Assembly: GCA_905193585.1 (NCBI GenBank) | Contig: CAJJPG010000039.1 | Coordinates: forward strand, 1 to 13,776 | Direction: 5' to 3' | Length of the DNA: 13,776 nucleotides | Source of the DNA: an uncultured Oscillospiraceae bacterium | GTDB taxonomy: Bacteria > Bacillota > Clostridia > Oscillospirales > Acutalibacteraceae | Part shown: positions 12,790-13,776 of the stretch, piece after piece | Layout: each line of letters begins with the position of its first letter | Position numbering within the stretch: position 1 is the stretch's first letter | Position numbers and translations under genes: made by a program | The notes under the pieces: generated by a model | Told to the model about the DNA's origin: nothing | Database searches by the model: none | Seen by the model: only the letters and a program-made list of their open reading frames with translations

Positions 12790-13776
12790 TTAAAAATCAA
12801 ATGTCCTGTTTTGCTGAAAAAGTGTCTTTTCTTGCAGCTTTGCGTTTTCGCGGTATTTTTTGGGCGATACTCCGTAGCGCTCGGCAAATATCCTATGAAA
12901 ATAGCTTACGTTCTCATACCCCACCGCAACCGATATATCCGAAACCCGCCTGCCCGTGTTTTTAAGCAGAAAAGCCGCCTGCGAAAGCCTTTTTTCCTGT
13001 ACAAGGCTTGTGTAGGTCTTGCCCGTTTTTCTTTGAATCTCGCGGGATACCCGGCTTATGTCGTAATGCAGCCCCTCCGCCGCCTGTGCCAGCGTACCGG
13101 AAGCGTAATTTGTTTCTATATAATTTAAAATTTTCAAAAAATCTGTATCTTCTCTTGATTTCACTTTGAGATTTTCGGTTCTGCCCATAAGCTGCATAAA
13201 AAGCAGCGCCATTGTCATTTGCCCCAGCTTGCGCTTGTTAGGCGCGCTGCCAGTAACGGTAAGCAGCAGATTTTCAACTGAATTTTGTATTTCCGTAATA
13301 TCCGAAACCCTATAGTGCAAATAATAGTTGTTATCCCCGTCACCGCAGAGGCAATCGATTAAAAACCTTTTAAGGGGCGTGTCTTCATCGCCGAGCAAAG
13401 AAAGCGTACTGCCGAAAAACTGCGGTAGGATAATGAAATTCAGCGCAATGTCGTTCTCCCCTGCTTTTTCTATTGCATGCCGTGAATTTTGCCCCAAAAA
13501 AAGCAGCTCGCCCTGTCTTAATATTATTTTTTTGCCGTCTACAATATGCGCCGTCTGCCCCGATAGCATATATACAAGCTCAACATAGTCGTGTGTGTGC
13601 TCGGGAAAATCGATAAAGCGGGTGTGCTTTCTCACGGTTATCAGCTTTCCCAGTTCAAGCAGCTTTTGGCTGTTTACCGTGTTCCCGCCGCCGCGCATAT
13701 AAATATTACGGTTAATTTCCAACTGTCCCGAAAGAATTTCCCGTTCCTCGGGTGTTATTTCTTTGAGATTTGCTAT
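12790..13776 (-). CDS. AraC-family regulator of the rhamnose operon, 5' end outside window
   Basis: An AraC/XylS-type regulator with an N-terminal cupin and a C-terminal double helix-turn-helix, probably the rhamnose-responsive activator of rhaBAD. The cupin part contains FPEHTHDYVELVYMLSGQTAHIVDG and then RQGELLFLGQNSRHAIE. The DNA-binding part covers the last ~100 residues (LNYIETNYASGTLAQAAEGL, DISRVSREIQRKTG, then VSDISVAVGYENVSYFHRIF and YGVSPKKYREN, the second being the AraC signature). A TTG at 13720-13722 could be read as a start, but it lacks a ribosome site and the frame stays open for 18 more codons to the window edge (ending LKEITPEEREILSG in protein order), so the gene is taken as partial with its start beyond 13776. 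Same strand as rhaBAD and 36 nt upstream, so probably one transcript. Rhamnose as effector is inferred from context. Confidence 0.9.
   Translation of the reverse strand: MANLKEITPEEREILSGQLEINRNIYMRGGGNTVNSQKLLELGKLITVRKHTRFIDFPEHTHDYVELVYMLSGQTAHIVDGKKIILRQGELLFLGQNSRHAIEKAGENDIALNFIILPQFFGSTLSLLGDEDTPLKRFLIDCLCGDGDNNYYLHYRVSDITEIQNSVENLLLTVTGSAPNKRKLGQMTMALLFMQLMGRTENLKVKSREDTDFLKILNYIETNYASGTLAQAAEGLHYDISRVSREIQRKTGKTYTSLVQEKRLSQAAFLLKNTGRRVSDISVAVGYENVSYFHRIFAERYGVSPKKYRENAKLQEKTLFQQNRTFDF

Noticed and set aside
13720..13722. TTG as the start of the AraC-type regulator
   Set aside because: No ribosome site precedes it and the frame continues open with family-like sequence to the window edge.

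Overview
The window looks like a chromosomal segment of a low-to-mid GC Gram-positive bacterium of the Clostridia, most likely a gut Oscillospiraceae/Ruminococcaceae relative. Evidence: a split bacterial tyrosine kinase system (separate membrane adaptor, kinase and PHP phosphatase), a T-box leader, a lipoprotein-anchored binding protein, AGGAGG-type Shine-Dalgarno sites, sigma-A type promoters, and intergenic palindromic repeats with CCCCTC/CTCCCCTCT blocks. This placement is inference; there is no rRNA in the window.

Left part (1-2611, + strand): the tail of a capsule/exopolysaccharide operon. It holds the C-terminus of a Wzz/CpsC-type adaptor, a CpsD-type BY-kinase, a rho-independent terminator, a CpsB/YwqE-type PHP tyrosine phosphatase whose only plausible start is an AUU codon, and a PgeF/YfiH (laccase-domain) protein. 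At 2612-2718 lies a palindromic repeat element, and directly against its edge is a DUF421 gene without its N-terminal membrane region.

Middle part (3286-6225): single genes of housekeeping or unknown role. These are a PAP2-like membrane protein, a convergent SLOG/DUF1273 protein, a divergent Lrp/AsnC regulator with a clear promoter, and a zinc-ribbon membrane protein. The last ends in a second copy of the repeat element, which also forms a terminator hairpin between convergent genes.

Right part (6226-13776, - strand): two adjacent metabolic units. Reading in the direction of transcription, an AraC-type regulator is followed by rhaB, rhaA and rhaD (L-rhamnose to DHAP plus lactaldehyde). About 20 nt after rhaD a strong promoter starts a tryptophan-specific (UGG) T-box leader. 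It leads into trpX-trpY-trpZ, an ABC importer predicted to carry tryptophan.

The most interesting signal lies between the T-box terminator and trpX. There is a 14-codon open reading frame with a perfect AGGAGG site and two Trp codons (MILLTKRWRWRNFS). It would add a translation-based Trp sensor to the tRNA-sensing T-box, an arrangement resembling the B. subtilis rtpA (anti-TRAP) leader but placed on a transporter operon.
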